Assembly: GCA_027625915.1 (NCBI GenBank)
Contig: JANTQA010000072.1
Span: 3,658,001 to 3,722,000, forward strand
Direction: 5' to 3'
Length of the DNA stretch: 64,000 nt
Source: Anaeramoeba flamelloides
Lineage: Eukaryota; Metamonada; Anaeramoebidae
Shown here: positions 11,904 through 23,680 of the stretch, in pieces
Position numbering within the stretch: the first letter of the stretch is position 1
How the letters are laid out: every line of letters begins with the position of its first letter
Position numbers and translations under genes: made by a program
Notes under the pieces: model-generated
Told to the model about the DNA's origin: nothing
The model's database searches: none
What the model saw: only the letters and a program-made list of their open reading frames with translations

Positions 11904-12489
11904 ATTTCCAAAAAAGTGGGGCAAATTTATTTAAATATATATTTATCAAACTCAATCTTCAAATTAGTCTTTAAACAATAACACAATCATTAAGTAGCAT
12001 TTATCAATTATTAACAATAATTCAATATGTTTCTTAGTATTGTATTATATAAAAAAAGTATATTACATTTTCTGATCTCGATTTTATCTGATATTTTTTA
12101 GGTTTAAAATTGGTTTTTATTATTTTCTTTTTGATTGAAAAAATCGTTTTCATAACTTGTTTAATCTCAACAAATTTTCAAATAGAATTGAAAGTATATA
12201 ACAAAAGTTTATTGATGGTTTAAAAAATCATTTGTAACCATTACCATATTTCCAGTTTTTTTATTGAAATTGGCTGAACATTGCTTTAACCAAAAAAAGT
12301 ACTATTTTTTTTTTCATTTTCTAAAAATAGTTCACCAAATATATTTTGAAATAAATACCTTAGTAATTGAATCAATTTGTATTAATATTAAACTTAATTT
12401 GGTATTACCAATTAACGAATATACCAACTAACAAAGATACTTTTATATGAAATGTTATAAAAAAAAAATTCCCCACTTTTTTTGAAAAT
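11904..12489. mobile_element. MITE with ATTTCCAAAAAAGTGGGG ends, copy 1
   Basis: The left end ATTTCCAAAAAAGTGGGGCA is inverted at the right end (CCCCACTTTTTTTGAAAAT). The interior shares long colinear segments with 27023-27608, for example AGGTTTAAAATTGG, TTAATCTCAACAAATTTTC and TCAATTTGTATTAATATT; a right-half copy lies at 21930-22058. No ORF. Length is about 586 bp in both full copies. Confidence 0.7.
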
Positions 12490-12797
12490 ACAGCAATCAA
12501 ATTAATATATCCTGTCAAAATATAATCCGTACTTTTTTTTCTTCTTGTTCCAAGGGAACATCCAATAACCATCCAGTAGTATACCTAAGTTCAAATCAAT
12601 TTGGAAGGTAAACTCCTTGATCTTTTAATTATATTTTAAATTAGGAATGCAATTTGTTAAAATTTTTTGAAAGTTTCTCTGTTTTTTTAAATTTTTTTGT
12701 TTTTTTGACAGAAAATAATACTAATCAAAAATTTACTCTCTTTTTTGAGATAAATTTTACTAATTTGATATTTTATTTTTAGAATTTTTTTTCAAAT

Positions 12798-13500
12798 AAT
12801 AGAACTTTAAGAAATCAATTCCATATTTACTTTAGAGTTTATTCTCAGTTTCTTTGATCAGTTGATGAATAGGTCTTCTATAGTGGTGTAAATAACCCGT
12901 GTTTTTTATTTTAACCCATTACTAAAATTTAACTCGTGTAAAAAATATTGGCTAACTCTAGAAATAAAAGAAACAAATCAATGGGGTGGCAACAGTATAT
13001 AAACAAGAAATAGGGTTGTTTAAATAAATTTTAAAAAAGAATTAGGAAGAGATGGAAAGATTAGAATGTAATTTTTTGACAAGATAATGAGAAAAATTTT
13101 ATTTTTTGAATTTTGATGAAAAAATCATTTAATCTCAGAAATTCTTGAATATGATGAAATTTTTTGAAACAAAAGCATTTAATATAATTGAGTCATTTCG
13201 ACTAATCAAAGATCCAGCCTCTAAAGTCAATTTAAATCCGAACCAAGAATATATGTGTCTTCCTATCTTCAAATACCCAAGTTTGAAAAAAAAACATGAG
13301 TTAAATTTTAGTAATGGGTTAAAGGTTGTCAACACGGGTTATTTCCACCACTTTATAATAAAAAAAAACGCTTTTTATTTTGAAACCAAGAATTTAACTT
13401 TTCTTAGCCTTTATTTTGACAACAGTAATAGAACTTTAAGAAATCAAGACTCTATTTACATAGGGTATATTGACAGTTGCTTTGATCAGTTACTGTTTCG
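12798..13500. repeat. Direct duplication of about 80 bp flanking an inverted-repeat element
   Basis: Bases 12798-12875 and 13425-13500 are direct copies (AATAGAACTTTAAGAAATCA ... TTTGATCAGTT). Between them lies an inverted-repeat element at 12881-13355, with left arm TAGTGGTGTAAATAACCCGT and an inverted right arm ending ACCACTTTA; the arms are about 57 bp and share AACCCATTACTAAAATTTAA. TA-like bases flank both ends. The 130-codon plus-strand frame across 13145-13537 overlaps one arm and one duplicate and has no domain, so I do not call it a gene. Confidence 0.65.
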
Positions 13501-13808
13501 GTTTTCTCTATCAAAACAACACTTTTTTTATTCCTGAAACATTGCTAAAACTTTGTTGGACTAAATATTTTTACAATAGCAATAAATTTTGAGAACAAAC
13601 AGGAAGGTGATTTGTAATCAAAAAAACCAATTAAGATTACTAATAATTTAGGTATTAAACCAAAATTGTACAAGTAAAGAAGAACAAAAAGAAACTAACT
13701 TATTCCAAGCAGTTTGTGTAATTTTTAAAAAACACAAGCCTTGAACTTTTCGGAAAACAACCTTTGATTATTTTCATTTTTTTTAATTATTTTTCTTTCA
13801 ATTTTACA
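13501..13808. promoter_or_regulatory. Upstream region of eL15
   Basis: This AT-rich sequence precedes the ribosomal protein gene. It becomes pyrimidine-rich just before the ATG (TTTTTTTAATTATTTTTCTTTCAATTTTACA), which may be leader sequence. No defined promoter element could be identified by eye. Confidence 0.3.
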
Positions 13809-14728
13809 ATGGGTGCTTACAAATACGTCCAAGAATTATACAGAAAAAAACAAAGTGATGTAGTTAGATATCTTCTCCGTGTTCGGTAAGATTTTTTCTT
13901 TATTAAAAGCGATCCAAATTTTTTTTTTAAAAAGAAAAACAAGAAATCAAACAATACATAATAAACAAAATTTTTTTTTTTTTTTGTTTTCCTTTTCAAA
14001 AACTATCCAAAAAAAAAGAGCATGGCAACTTAGACAATTACCTGCCATCCACAGAGCATCAAGACCATCTAGACCAGAAAAAGCAAGAATGCTTGGTTAT
14101 AAAGCAAAACAAGGATATGTTATCTACAGAGTCAGAGTAAGAAGAGGTGGAAGAAAAAGACATGTTAAAAAAGGTAGAATCATGGGTAAACCAACAAACC
14201 ATGGTGTTAGAAAAATGAAACACCAAAAGAACTTTAAGTAATTATTTCTATTCTTTTAATTATTTTTTTTATTTTTCTTTTTGTTTTTGTTGCTTTTTCT
14301 TTTTTTGCTTATTATTTTTCTTGCTTTTTTTTTTTTTTTTTTTTTTTTATTTTGAAATTTTCTTTCTGAAAAACAAACAAAACTTTTCAAATTAATAATT
14401 TGAAAACAGATCGATTGCCGAATATAGAGTCGGAAAAGTCTGTGGAAACTTAAGAGTATTGAATAGTTACTGGATCAATGAATGTGGTACATACAGATAC
14501 TACGAAGTTATCCTTGTCGATCCTAATCACATCACCATCCAAAAGGACCCAAGAATCAACTGGATCACAAGACCAACAATGAAACACAGAGAAGCCAGAG
14601 GACTTACATCATCAGGTAGAAAATATAGAGGTCTTAGATATAAAAACAGAAATGTAAAAAAATTAAGACCATCAAGAAGAGGTGATTGGAAAAGAAGAAA
14701 TACCCTTTCCTTAAGAAGATACCGATAA
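13809..14728 (+). CDS. RPL15: 60S ribosomal protein L15 (eL15)
   Basis: A structural protein of the large ribosomal subunit. Exons are 13809-13885, 14019-14237 and 14410-14728, giving 204 residues, the family's usual length. The start [17 protein letters not shown] is the near-invariant eL15 N-terminus. The join after RVR gives [13 protein letters not shown], the second exon carries [20 protein letters not shown], and the third reads [16 protein letters not shown] and ends in [11 protein letters not shown] with a TAA stop. Introns are 133 and 172 bp (donors GTAAGA and GTAATT, acceptors AAAG and ACAG). The canonical Cys before WQ is Ala here. Its TAA end shows that UAA is a normal stop in this genome. 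Identity is certain. Confidence 0.98.
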
Positions 14729-15287
14729 GCGTTTTTCCATTTTGAGCTACAACGACAAAGATATTTTTTGTTTAAAATTGGTCTATTTATTTTTCTTACA
14801 ATAGTTAGACTTTTTAAAAAACAATTTCTTGATTTTGATAATGAAAATTTACTTCAATAGATATAAAATTAAAAAAAAAAATATACTAACCAGAATGACC
14901 CAATAAATTCTTGTTCTCTTATTTTTAAATAATTTTAATTTTTTGTTTTTGTGTTTATATTCTATTTTTTTTTGTTTAGTATATTCATTACACGATCTTG
15001 AAAAAATTTTTCCAAGAAAAATTAAATATTTGATAGTTTTTGACTTTTTTAATAACTACACTTATAATAAACACTATTGGTTAATAAAAGATCTTTGATC
15101 AAAAATTATTTTAAAAAGATATTTAACAATCAAAGTTGGAAAATCTAAATTTCGGGTTCAATTAAGATTTTTTTCAAATTTAATAGTAAAAAATTTGAAT
15201 ATTTTTTTTTCACTGTTAATAACCTTTAATAATAAATTTTCAATGTTTTGTATAATAATAATATCAACAAACAGTCGTATTATATAG
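14729..15287. other. 3' flank of eL15, no feature seen
   Basis: AT-rich sequence without a coding signal; it presumably includes the eL15 3' UTR. Confidence 0.5.
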
Positions 15288-15790
15288 TGCCGTAGAGTGC
15301 CGTCAAGTACCTTCAAGGGCCTAGTTTTTCCAGAATTCAAACGAATGGAGTAAAATCTTTGGATTAACTCAATTCTTTTAAATTCTGGAAAACCTAACAA
15401 CGTTTTTTTTTTAATTTTTGGACTGTAAAGAACATTAAATAATTTTTTTTTACAATTCAAAAAGTAAAAAAAAACCTAACAACAAAAAATATTTAAAATG
15501 GGTAGGGTTCAACCTCTATTTTAAAATTAACAAATTTCACAAATTATCTAAACAGAAATTCAAATGTCTATGATAAAAATAAATTAAAAACAAAAATCTG
15601 CAACTTATCTAAAAATCATTCTAATCTGGAAACTATCGAAGAAATCAATCATTTTCTTTGGAAACATGTCTAGGTTTTTTTTTTAATTGAAGAAATAAAC
15701 AGAAAATATAAATAAATTTTCTGTTTCTTTCTTAAATTAAAAAAAATCCAACGAAGCCCATTCTATTAAAAAAATGGAAAAATTTGGATT
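15288..15790. repeat. Palindromic-mosaic repeat, locus B
   Basis: It opens with the decamer series GTGCCGTAGA, GTGCCGTCAA, GTACCTTCAA. A palindrome follows at about 15328-15398, whose arms read TTTTCCAGAATTCAAACGAA and its inverse ending in TTCTGGAAAACCTA. Further AT-rich hairpin modules and AAAAAAACCTAACAAC-type boundaries extend to about 15790. It is shared with four other loci in the window. Confidence 0.6.
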
Positions 15791-16139
15791 AAGAATTAAT
15801 TCAAATAACCAAAAATAATAATCAATTTAAGCATAATATTATTGATTTTATCAAAAAAAAAAAAAAGGCTGATTATTTATTTTATCATTGGTTGTTGATA
15901 AAGAAAATTCTGACTCTTTATTAAAAATTCGATACAAAAATGTAGAAATTAAGGCTGTAAGATGAAACTAGTCCCCCCCCCCTTCAAAATAAAAAAAAAA
16001 TAATTATCAAAGTTTTTTAAATTTAATGAATTCCTTTCAAATGGATAATTAATCATTTCGACTAGATAAGAATTATTAATTGATTTAATTGAGAAAAATA
16101 TTTTTTTTAGATTTTTCAATAATTTTTTTTTTTCATTTT

Positions 16140-16480
16140 TGGAATAAAATGAAAATTATATAAATTTCCATGTTATTTGATAAAGTTAAAAAACTAAACA
16201 GCCTTTAGATTTTCGGGAGTTTTCTGTTTATTTGGAAAATGAATAGAGAAACAAATAAAACAGTAAAACCTCAAGAAAATCGCCATTAGGTTTTCCAGAT
16301 TTTAAAAGAATAGAGTTAAATCAAAGATTTTACTCTATTCTTTTGAATTCTGGAAAACCTAGGCAAGTTACGGCACTCTACAGAATTTGACGGACCCTTC
16401 TACTAGTTTTTTTGTAATTTTTGAAATAAACTGAAAATTGGTTAAATTTTCCGTTTCTTTCCAAGATTAAAAAAAAACTA
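16140..16480. repeat. Palindromic-mosaic repeat, locus C
   Basis: Bases 16288-16360 are an almost perfect 73-bp palindrome: the 35-base arms begin AGGTTTTCCAGATTTTAAAA and differ at about three positions. Upstream are TTTTCTGTTTATTTGGAAAA and its inverse; downstream are decamer-like pieces (TTACGGCACTCTACAGAA, TTGACGGACC). There is no coding capacity. Confidence 0.65.
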
Positions 16481-17439
16481 GGGTACATTAATAATATTAG
16501 CATGTATTTTTTTTCCGAATTACATTTTTATTAGATGAGTACAATATTTTCAAAACGATGAGTTATTATCAACCAAAAATATCTACTGGTTGAATTAAAC
16601 TATGATTCTTTCTTCCTTTATTTTGAATTTAACACCAAAAATGACCTTTTTTCTCGTTTAGAGAATTTTAGAAAAGTTGATATTAATAAAAAAAAAATAA
16701 AAAAAACAGTCTCAAGAATTTGAAGTTCAGGAATTTTGATTATATTTTGAATAAACTTTATTATTACGGACAAATATTTAATTAAAATAAGTTTTTTGTC
16801 AAAACAAATTTTTTTTTTCAATTTTAGTTTCTAATACTAGAGTTGTGTAAATATGAATGTTGTTAAAAAAAAGAGTTTTTACAATTTTCAACGTAAATAA
16901 AGATTTCTATGGAATTCCTTTATCCAAATTAAGTTATATTAAATATAATATCTGATTATCTTAATAGAATAATAATAATTTTAATCAAAAAATCGTTTTA
17001 TGGATACCATTCTCTCATCTTTAAAAAATCATTTTTCAAACAAAGTATTGGTATTTACCAAACTATTTTATATTGTAAAAATTCTTTGATCTCAAAAATA
17101 AAAACTAAGATTAAAGTTTACTATTTACAAAATTTTGTAAATGTATAGAACTCTTTATTTAACCCAGGAATTTAAAAAACTTGATTATTTTACAAAATTC
17201 TATATTTAAATTTTTGTTTCATAAAAAAAATTCATAAAATACAAGACCTTAGATAATTATTTTTATCTGCTTTATTAAAGTGTTATTGTTTTTTAAGATT
17301 TTAAAAGTTTAAAATAATTATTTTTCTCACTTAAAATGAAATATCGAGCATCCTGAAAACTTTACTATACCAAAAATTCTTTTTTGTTTTTTATAAAAAG
17401 TATACCTAATGAATCCTCAAAAAAAAAAAACCAATTTCA
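16481..17439. other. AT-rich interval, no feature seen
   Basis: Low-complexity A/T sequence. No conserved protein, repeat family or RNA gene was recognised. Confidence 0.5.
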
Positions 17440-17885
17440 AATTATACACTAACATTTATTTATAAATTACAATATTTACATAAGAAATAAATAAATAATT
17501 ATCAATACAAACCAATAAAGACCGTATTAAACATTTTGAAGATAGCCATAAAAAAAATACATTTATAAATGTGTTTAAATTCTATTAAAAATTATTGATC
17601 GATCAAATTGTTAACTATCACCAACTATTTTTATTTGAGTTGATCTATTTACAAGAACCCAACTTTGAAAAAATATCAAATGTTCGAAAAAAAATTAGAT
17701 CGAAAGAAACTTGTTACTTAATTAAAAAAATAAAATGAAAAAAAAAAAAACACAGGGATGCAAAAATTTGTTTCATATCTCAAAAAATCAATTTTTTCTC
17801 CAATTTGAATGAAATAAGATTATTGTTATTTATTGAAAAATTTTAACTTAGTTAAAAATTGTATATTTTAGTTGAATTTAATGAT
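17440..17885. mobile_element. MITE-like repeat, diverged relative of the 531-bp Tc1-type family
   Basis: It shares colinear blocks with 24490-24925 (TTATAAATTACAATA, AATAATTATCAATACAAA, GTTTAAATTCTATTA, TTGATCGATCAAAT, CCAATTTGAATGAA). The block around TTGATCGATCAAAT followed by a conserved ATCACCAACTA-like segment also matches the interior of the Tc1-type MITE. The ends are not well defined. Confidence 0.5.
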
Positions 17886-18944
17886 TTTTTTGATAAGGTA
17901 TCATAAAAAAATTAATAAATACTAATTATTGAAATATAAAATTCATTTTAAATATAAATTTGGCCATCTCAGAATTCAAAAAATAGAATTAAAGCAAATT
18001 ATTTTAATTTTCATTTTTTCTAAATAAAATTTTTTTACAAGAGATTTTTTGACAGGTTAAATAAAAAAACAAAACATTTAATCATCTTTGGAAGGTTTTT
18101 AAAACTTCAGTTACATTTAGAAAAAAATAAGTTAATTTTGTAATTATTAACTATTTAAAGTTGAATTTTCAGATGATATCATTGCCCCAATGATTCAAGT
18201 GATGATTTTTTACTTTGAGAGTTGAAAGGTGGATTTCACCTAAAAATTACTACCCAAAAAAACTCTAAATAAGTAACTCGGTAAAAATTTGATTAGAAAA
18301 TGACATGATTTTTTTTTTTTTGTAGAATAAAATTAACTTTGTTTTTGATGTATAATTTCTGGATTTAATCACCTTAATTTTTATTTCAAATACAATTATA
18401 AAGATAAACATAAAAAATAAACAAAAAGACTAAAATGAAAAATAATTTAAATTAAAAAAAAACGGGAAATTAGCTTTTAAGATTTTGGATATAGGAAATC
18501 GATTTTAAAATCTTATCTTGTCTTGTCTAATGTCAATATATTTTCCCTATACTAAAAAAAAAAAAAGAAAAACCATCAAAAAATAAATTGAACAAGAAAC
18601 TTTCCTTAAATTATATGAATAAAATAAAGCCTAAACCTAAATAATTAAAATTTATTTTTTTTCTTTCAAAATATATCTTGGTTGGTTTTTCTATTTTAGA
18701 TATAAAAGATTTTATAAATATTTTAATTTACAAAAAACTGAAAAAAAAAGATTTTTTTGAGTTTTTTAGTATCTTTCTGAATAAGAATTTTGAAAAAAAA
18801 AAAATTGCTGTAGTGATTGTTGATAAAAGGGTATCTTAAAAGCGGGTTTACAAACAAAAAAAACAATAACTGACTATTCCAAAAAATAATTATTAAACAT
18901 CACATATCAACCAAACAATTTTTTATCGAACTAAAATAGAATTT

Positions 18945-19115
18945 ATATCTTTAGATCTCTTCTAGAAAGAGAGTAAAATTTTCATTTCTCCTTCCTCTCT
19001 TGGAATAACCGTAAAGTTTTTCACACTCTTATTGTAGGATCGAGCATACTAAAAGTATGACAATTTGAGCTAGTTGATCTTGGACAGACAAAGGATATTT
19101 TAAAAGTGATTTCCA
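18945..19115 (-). other. GC-richer island with exon-like signals, unidentified
   Basis: Against very AT-rich surroundings this stretch is clearly more balanced. On the minus strand an acceptor-like TTATCAATGTAG is followed at about 19110 by a frame reading WKSLLKYPLSVQDQLAQIVI and then LLVCSILQ before a TAA. The same frame is open again for about 27 codons (ECEKLYGYSKRGRRNENFTL). I do not recognise the protein. It could be a lost exon, promoter sequence of the adjacent membrane-protein gene, or chance. Confidence 0.25.
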
Positions 19116-19410
19116 CTACATTGATAAGAAAACGAAGATGATAAGAAGAAAAACTATTAATTATTATTTTTTCTCTTGATCAACTAGTATATTTGTCACT
19201 CTGTTTGTAAAAACATTTTTACAAAAAAGTTATTCTAAAATAAACAATTCGTAAAAGTAAGAAGCTCGTTTTTAACAAAACCAATTTTTAAGTACCATAA
19301 TATACTGTCCGTTTAATCTTCTAAATAAAGTTAAAAATACCTTAAATTTTTTTCTTCTCAAATAATTCATTTTTTCTCAAAACCTAATTTCACAAGGGAT
19401 CTTTTCACCA

Positions 19411-22400
19411 AGTAAAAATTATCTTTCTCTCTTTTTTTTTTTAATCTAGATATTAAACTATCACTCTTAATAACCTTTTTTTATTTTAACAGTGTTTTCG
19501 ATCTACAACCTCGCTTTTTTTCTAATTATTTTTGCCTATGTTCAAACCAACGAAACAAGCAATTTAAATCTTTATCCACAAAAACCAATCACCGATTTAG
19601 AATTTAAACAAGGAAACAAGATTTACTTTAACATCCACGGACTTAAACCAAATTCAAATTATGAAATCAAAATTTCATATCCAGCAACAGTATGAATTGT
19701 TCTCTTGTTTCTTATTGTTTTTCTCTTTTTAATTGTTCATCGTTGATTTAAGGATCCACAAATTTAAAAGCAAACTTCAACTTAATTTTCAATCCTTATT
19801 AGTCTAATCCTTTCGAAGTGTAAAACTTCTTTCCTTTCAAAATTGATCAGTTCTGTTAATTATATTTAGTTTCCTGAGAATTGTCAACCAAGCAAAATCA
19901 AAACAATTTATTTTGAATAACAAAATGAAGTAATCGAAACCAAAACACAAACCTTTTTAAGGTTTACGGCCCCTGAAATGGGAAAAAAGAACTATTTGTT
20001 TATTCTTGTAATTACCAACTTATCTATATCTTTTCATACCACCATTTATCAAAAGGCAAAAAAATATTCTATTCAAAAAAAGAAGAAATCTGTCAAAATT
20101 ATCAATATTTTATTTTGCGATCCAAAATTTAACATCTTTTTCATTTATTGATCTGTTCAAAATAAAAAAGAAATTTCTATTTGTTTTCTTTATTGTTTTA
20201 CCCAAAATAAGAAATTTCCATCGAACCCTTGACAAATTTTCAAAGAAGCGGCTAAAATGTTGATAAAAATTTTTTTTATTAATTTAAAAACAATAACAAA
20301 AAACAAAACTGAGTTTTTGTTCTTCACTTAACTTCATTAAAAAAAAATTAAAAAAATGATCCAGAACCATCCCAATTAGGTTTTTGTCTTGAATATTAAG
20401 ACCAAGAGTTTGGAAGTACTTGTTGATTCTATTCGAATAAAATTATTTCTTAGTTTAAAATATTGATCCTTTTCTTATGTTTATTTTTTTCTAACCAATA
20501 TATCGAGTATGTTTGTTGTTCCTATTATAATTTCTACTTCTTGAAGGCTTTGAATCTTGTTCGTTTGTTATTTTTGTGTTTTTTAAAAATTAATATATTG
20601 TTTCTCATTTGATACTTTTTGTTGTTATTAATATAACTTCTTCTAACACTTGAAAATTGGATCATTACTTTGGAATTTTTTCTTTTACTTTTTTTATTGG
20701 GTTGATTTTTTTTTGTTTTTTTGTTCATGAGAGAATTTTGGTTCTTTCTTTTTTTTTAATTCCTTTTCATTTTTTTTCTGAAGTCTTTTTTACTTTTAAT
20801 TCTTTTATGAATTGTGTTCTCGAAAAGATAATTTTTTTTAATAAAAAAATAATAAAAAAAGATTTTTTTTAAATTGGAATTTTCGAAATGGGAACTTTGC
20901 TTAAAAAATTGAAAACCATTTAGGTTATCTTTCTAAATCGAAAAAACATAGTAGTACTTTTTTCATTTACAAAATTTTCGAAAATTACAAAGAACATTTT
21001 TTTTTAAATTAAAAACATCTTTTTTATTTTTGGAAAGTTGACAGGCTTATTTTTATTTTCAAATGCCAAACTAAAAAGACAATTCAAATAACTCTTTCTC
21101 TAATCCCTCGATTTCTGAAACTGACTTTTTAAGAATTTTTTAAAAAAATGGAAATAAAACAAAAATTTTGAAAAAAAATTCTCAATATCAAAACTTCAAT
21201 TCCTCGTTTATTATTAAGTATCCCTGAATATTGGGTACTTGTATTATCAAATTCTGATTTTGGAAACCAATTTTTAAAAAATTTCTTTTCGATCAACCTT
21301 TAAAATTCATAAAAAGTTACAGATCGATCAACTAAGAACCCAAATAACAAGACTTTACACAAGTGAATGTTTTTTTTTTTTTTTTTTTTTTACCATTTAA
21401 GTTACTGTAACCCTTAAGGGTCTAATAACAATATAAAAAATATTATAGTAAAATTTAATTGCAAATTCAAAACATTTTTAGTGTATCTTGAAGGGTATAT
21501 TGTTAATTTTCAAATTTGGTCAAATTTCACAATTGGTAAAATTGAATTTTTTCATATTTTTGAAGAGTTTCTCAATTATCCCCATCGGTACGAAAGCTTG
21601 CAATGAGTTTTTAATGATTGTGAGAGGAAAAATCAAAAAGGTTATTTTTTGATTAGTAGTATTTTATTACTTAAATTGTAGAAAATCCAAAATGTTGAAA
21701 TCATCAATACTAAATATTTGTTCAAACCCCAATTTTAAACACCAAAGTTTAGTGAAATTTTTTACTACTTAAAACAAATGAAATGTTTGATTCCCTTCTT
21801 AATTATTTTTAAAAAATAATATTGGTCCAAAATACCCAATCATACCATCCAATCCATCCAAATCTACACTATCATGCTCTAACCTACGCTAAAACGCCTT
21901 AACTTCCCGCAAAAAAATGCCTTTTTAAATACAATAGATACTAGTTCAATTAGTATTAATATTTCACTTAATTTCATATAGCCAATTTAGGAATATATCT
22001 TCAAACAAAGAACATTTATTATGAAATGTAAAAAAAATTCCACACTTTTTTGGAAATACCTTACATTAAACTTAAATATATTAGATTTTATTTCTTTTTA
22101 TAAAGATTCTCATCGAAGGATCTAAGAAAACGAGAAAAATATCCAACTTAAAAAAAAAAAAGAAAAAATTCTAATATTCAAATAAAATTTCAGTGAATAT
22201 CTCTAATCCATTGTTCTATGATTACTCTTGAGAAAATGTGTTTCAAATTCATCAAATAAATCAAAATAATGTAAAAATTGGAAGATAAAAATAAAGAAAG
22301 AAAGTCTACCATCGAATATTAAGAAAAGATCGCAAATAAATCAAATTTTTATTTAATTTTGATTTACTTTTAGATTAGTAATTTTTATTTTTTTTTTGTT

Positions 22401-23451
22401 AAATTCTTTTTCATTTTTGTGTGAAAATGACTTGTAATTGAAAACAAAAGATTCTGAATCATTCATTATTCATTGATTAGGATGGTTTTATAAAATTTTA
22501 TTGATCCATAAACCACTTTATATAATACACTTCCATTAAACTACTGTTTTTTTTTTTTTTTTTTTTGGTGTTGTTGTTATTAGATCTTTGATCGTTTAAA
22601 TTTTTCATAGAGATTATTAATCTCTATTTCAAAAAAAAAAAAATAAAATTAAAAATATTTTCTTTTGATATGATCATTGTTCAAGATATATCGTATATTA
22701 TAAATTATATCATTTACCGATAAATTATTTAATTATTTTATTAATTAATTTAAAATCAAAAACAAAAAAAAAAACAAGTTTTCTAAAGTGAATGAATAAA
22801 ATTTTATTTACTATTTATTTAATTTAATTCATATATATTTCCCTTTTCAATAATTTTCCATTCTTTTTATATAGTTTCCTACAAAGTTTACTTTGGATTT
22901 ATTATATAAATGTGCATGTAAAACATGTGTAGAATCCAACTCTATGTTGGGTGAAGATACGTGTATTTGTGATACAAAAAAAAACCCAACTAGTAGACAA
23001 TTATTGGATATTGAAAAAGTCATGTTTGAAACAGATGAAGATTCAAATATATTGGGAATTAATTCGTGTTGTTGTGAAAATTCAAATGAATGCAAAAAAT
23101 GTTCACCAATAATTTTGGTTGACGGTGTTTATAATAGCATATCACATTTAGAATATGTAGAACAAAGAAACATTCCATTTGACATTGGTAATTCTATTTT
23201 TTTTTTTTTTTTTTTAGCATCTAAATATTATTAGTATTTATATCTATATTCTAATCAAAATATTTGAAACTTTTTTAATTTTCCTTTATAATTTATGAAT
23301 AATTATAGTACTTGAACCACTTGTTGTAAAAGTAATTCCAATAACTGCGATCTCGCTGATTATTTGTGGGGTTATCCTTATCATTATTTCGATTTTTATT
23401 ACAAAAAAATTTCTTCCATATTTTTCACAATCAAAAAATAAAAAAATATAA
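19411..23451 (+). CDS. Small type I membrane protein, complete, function unknown
   Basis: Exons are a 5' leader ending at base 19411, then 19493-19689, 22875-23187 and 23309-23451 (TAA). The best start is an ATG made by splicing: the A at 19411 joins TG at 19493 when the 81-base GTAAAA...AACAG intron is removed. This gives MFSIYNLAFFLIIFAYVQT, a good signal peptide, and a 217-residue protein. The lumenal part has NSNYEIKISYPAT, a cysteine-rich segment (CACKTC, CICDTK, SCCCENSNECKKC) and RQLLDIEKVMFETD. The last exon holds one membrane span (VIPITAISLIICGVILIIIS) and a short basic tail. The YEIKISYPAT and LL(D/N)xEKxxFxTD blocks resemble a conserved eukaryotic single-pass family that I cannot name with confidence. 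Confidence 0.7.
19870..20151 (+). other. Exon-like frame in the membrane-protein intron, interrupted by one TAA
   Basis: After the acceptor TATATTTAG the frame, phase-compatible with the exon ending at 19689, reads FPENCQPSKIKTIYFE, then TAA at 19918-19920, then QNEVIETKTQTFLRFTAPEM and GKKNYLFILVITN, remaining open to a TGA at 20149-20151. The authentic next exon at 22875 also begins with F-P. This may be a decayed duplicate or an alternative exon; no experiment-free choice is possible. Composition is less AT-rich than the flanks. Confidence 0.3.
20152..22874. other. Large intron of the membrane-protein gene
   Basis: Mostly AT-rich low-complexity sequence. It contains the right half of a MITE at 21930-22058. 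A short less AT-rich stretch at about 21575-21640 (CCCCATCGGTACGAAAGCTT) is open in two plus-strand frames but unrecognised. Confidence 0.5.
21930..22058. mobile_element. Partial MITE, ATTTCCAAAAAAGTGGGG family
   Basis: It matches the right part of the elements at 11904-12489 and 27023-27608: TTCAATTAGTATTAATATT ... TTATGAAATGTAAAAAAAAT ... CACACTTTTTTGGAAATA. The left half is missing or unrecognisable. Confidence 0.55.
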
Positions 23452-23680
23452 TTGTTTTCCGTATTTCAAAAAATTACAATCTAAATATTATTTTTTAATT
23501 AAAAAAAAAAATTGGATTTTCGTTATTAATATCAAGTTTCATATAAATTAATTAATAATTTTTTTTCATTGTATTTTTTTTTTAATATTTTCTTGTTTGT
23601 TGTTATTGTTGTTTTTTTTTAACTGTTTAGGGGTTTATGAAAAAATCTTTTATTTATTTTTATTATTTTTATTATTTAAG

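Noticed and set aside
13145-13537. 130-codon plus-strand frame
   Set aside because: It runs across an inverted-repeat arm and a duplicated flank, has no domain and no exon-like composition.
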